DNA of 64,000 bases from Paenibacillus aquistagni. GTDB lineage: Bacteria; Bacillota; Bacilli; Paenibacillales; Paenibacillaceae. Positions 63,112 to 64,000 of this stretch are shown here, one piece after another (the first letter of the stretch is position 1; each line of letters starts with the position of its first letter). Both the position numbers and the translations under genes were made by a program. The stretch spans positions 124,001 to 188,000 of the forward strand of contig NZ_FXAZ01000001.1 of NCBI RefSeq assembly GCF_900177815.1, in the 5' to 3' direction. A model generated the notes under the pieces. It was not told the origin of the DNA. It searched no databases and worked only from the letters and a program-made list of their open reading frames with translations.

Positions 63112-64000
63112 ATGGAGCGTACAGCGATTACGGAGCTTGCTCAACGAATGAAACAGAATGTAGAAAAGGTGATTGTGGGCAAGCAGGAAACGATGGAGCT
63201 GCTTTTTGTCGCCTTGTTTACAGGCGGCCATGTCCTGCTGGAGGATGTGCCTGGAACGGGGAAGACCTTGCTTGCTAAAGCGATAGCCAAGAGTATAGAT
63301 GGTCAGTTCAAGCGCATACAATTTACGCCAGACCTATTGCCTACGGATCTATCAGGCATGAATGTATACAGCCAGAAGAGCGGGGAATTTCATTTCCGTC
63401 CAGGACCGATATTTACGAATATCCTGCTCGCTGATGAGATTAACCGGGCGACGCCAAGAACGCAATCAAGCTTGCTTGAGTGCATGGAGGAGCGTCAGGT
63501 CAGCATTGATGGGGAGACTTACGTTCTGGATAAGCCTTTTTTAGTATTAGCGACGCAGAATCCGCTTGATAATTATGGGACCTTCCCTTTGCCGGAAGCG
63601 CAGCTGGACCGCTTCATGCTGAAGCTCAAGATGGGCTATCCGACCTTTGAAGAAGGGGTCGATATTCTGAAGCGCTTCCGTACGGAAGATCCGCTCGCTG
63701 CGATAGAACCTGTAGCAGCGCAGGAAGAAATCATTGCTGCACAACAGTATTATGTGAATGTACGCGTCGAAGATGCCATCCTTGCTTATATTGTTCGCTT
63801 GGTGGAAGCAACCAGACAGCATCCTGATATTGCACTTGGGGCGAGTCCGCGTGCGAGCCAAGCTCTGCTTCGAGCGGTTCAGGCGTATGCGATTGTGAAG
63901 GGAAGGGATTATGTTATTCCAGATGATGTGAAAGCGATGCTTGCTCCTGTGCTGTCCCATCGCTTGCTGTTCCATCACCATCAGCATTCACGAGAGACGC
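63112..64000 (+). CDS. MoxR-family AAA+ ATPase (3' partial)
   Basis: Starts at ATG 63112, 6 bases after GGAGGGG, and is open to the right edge (296 codons visible), so the C-terminus is missing. Walker A LEDVPGTGKTLL (about 43-54), Walker B LLADEI (about 105-110), sensor ATQNPLDNYGTFPLPEAQLDRF, and sensor-2/lid helical part. MoxR ATPases remodel partner VWA-domain proteins; the next genes, beyond the window, are probably a DUF58 and a transglutaminase-like protein (inference from usual neighbours). Confidence 0.93.
   Translation, partial: MERTAITELAQRMKQNVEKVIVGKQETMELLFVALFTGGHVLLEDVPGTGKTLLAKAIAKSIDGQFKRIQFTPDLLPTDLSGMNVYSQKSGEFHFRPGPIFTNILLADEINRATPRTQSSLLECMEERQVSIDGETYVLDKPFLVLATQNPLDNYGTFPLPEAQLDRFMLKLKMGYPTFEEGVDILKRFRTEDPLAAIEPVAAQEEIIAAQQYYVNVRVEDAILAYIVRLVEATRQHPDIALGASPRASQALLRAVQAYAIVKGRDYVIPDDVKAMLAPVLSHRLLFHHHQHSRET

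Noticed and set aside
1-64000. Prophage, insertion sequence, CRISPR array or defence island
   Set aside because: No integrase, transposase, terminal repeats, phage structural genes, spaced repeats or nuclease/methylase genes were seen.

Overview
The window reads as the chromosome of a low-to-mid GC, endospore-forming Firmicute of the Paenibacillus type. Reasons: strong AGGAGG ribosome sites almost everywhere, a carbohydrate ABC operon with a DUF5696 protein and an NHL/Yip1 protein, a lipoprotein ending in copper-amine-oxidase-type stalk repeats, a FeoB split into two genes, Bacillus-type GalT, and an YheI/YheH (BmrC/BmrD)-like drug exporter. No rRNA, tRNA, CRISPR, prophage or insertion sequence was recognised, so this looks like core-type chromosome. 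Species cannot be named from the sequence alone.

Layout. 1-10.7 kb (+): an operon for an unidentified, probably carbohydrate, ligand: NHL/TPR/Yip1 membrane protein, DUF5696 secreted glycosidase-like protein, two MalF/MalG-type permeases and three tandem solute-binding lipoproteins, the third broken by a 10-bp tandem duplication. 10.9-13.8 kb (-): OmpR-type two-component system with a membrane protein. 14.2-16 kb (-): ilvD. 16.3-18.5 kb: a metallophosphoesterase and, on the other strand, an acyltransferase-3 membrane protein. 18.8-20.5 kb: KDG kinase and KDPG aldolase. 21-24.5 kb: 2-oxoacid:ferredoxin oxidoreductase behind a class-II Fnr/Crp-like promoter. 24.7-27 kb: sirtuin and FGGY sugar kinase.

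27.2-35.1 kb is an iron-siderophore uptake island: two FecCD permeases, two binding lipoproteins and two Btr-like AraC/binding-protein fusion regulators, with four Fur-box-like sites and no ATPase. 35.3-41.3 kb is a galactose (Leloir) locus, galK-galE-galT plus a mutarotase-fold protein, with a divergent AraC regulator. 41.6-46 kb: stalk-repeat lipoprotein, an SDR and an ACT-malic enzyme. 46.1-48.5 kb (-): feoA and the split feoB. 49-52 kb: a three-gene ABC importer of the TrpX/ABC_sub_bind type with a long structured leader. 52.1-54.8 kb: chemoreceptor and SDR. 54.9-55.5 kb: three small, basic or acidic proteins. 55.6-60 kb (-): heterodimeric exporter with a promoter, leader ORFs and a terminator/antiterminator attenuator. 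60.1-64 kb: DUF441 protein, pyrrolidone-carboxylate peptidase, DinB-like protein, hemolysin III-like protein and the start of a MoxR ATPase gene that runs off the window.

Together the genes describe a sugar-scavenging, iron-regulated cell able to turn to ferredoxin-linked oxidation of 2-oxoacids when oxygen is low. The least understood unit is the first operon (NHL/Yip1 + DUF5696 + importer); the clearest regulatory features are the exporter attenuator, the Fur-controlled promoter at 35.1 kb and the Fnr-like promoter at 20.95 kb.
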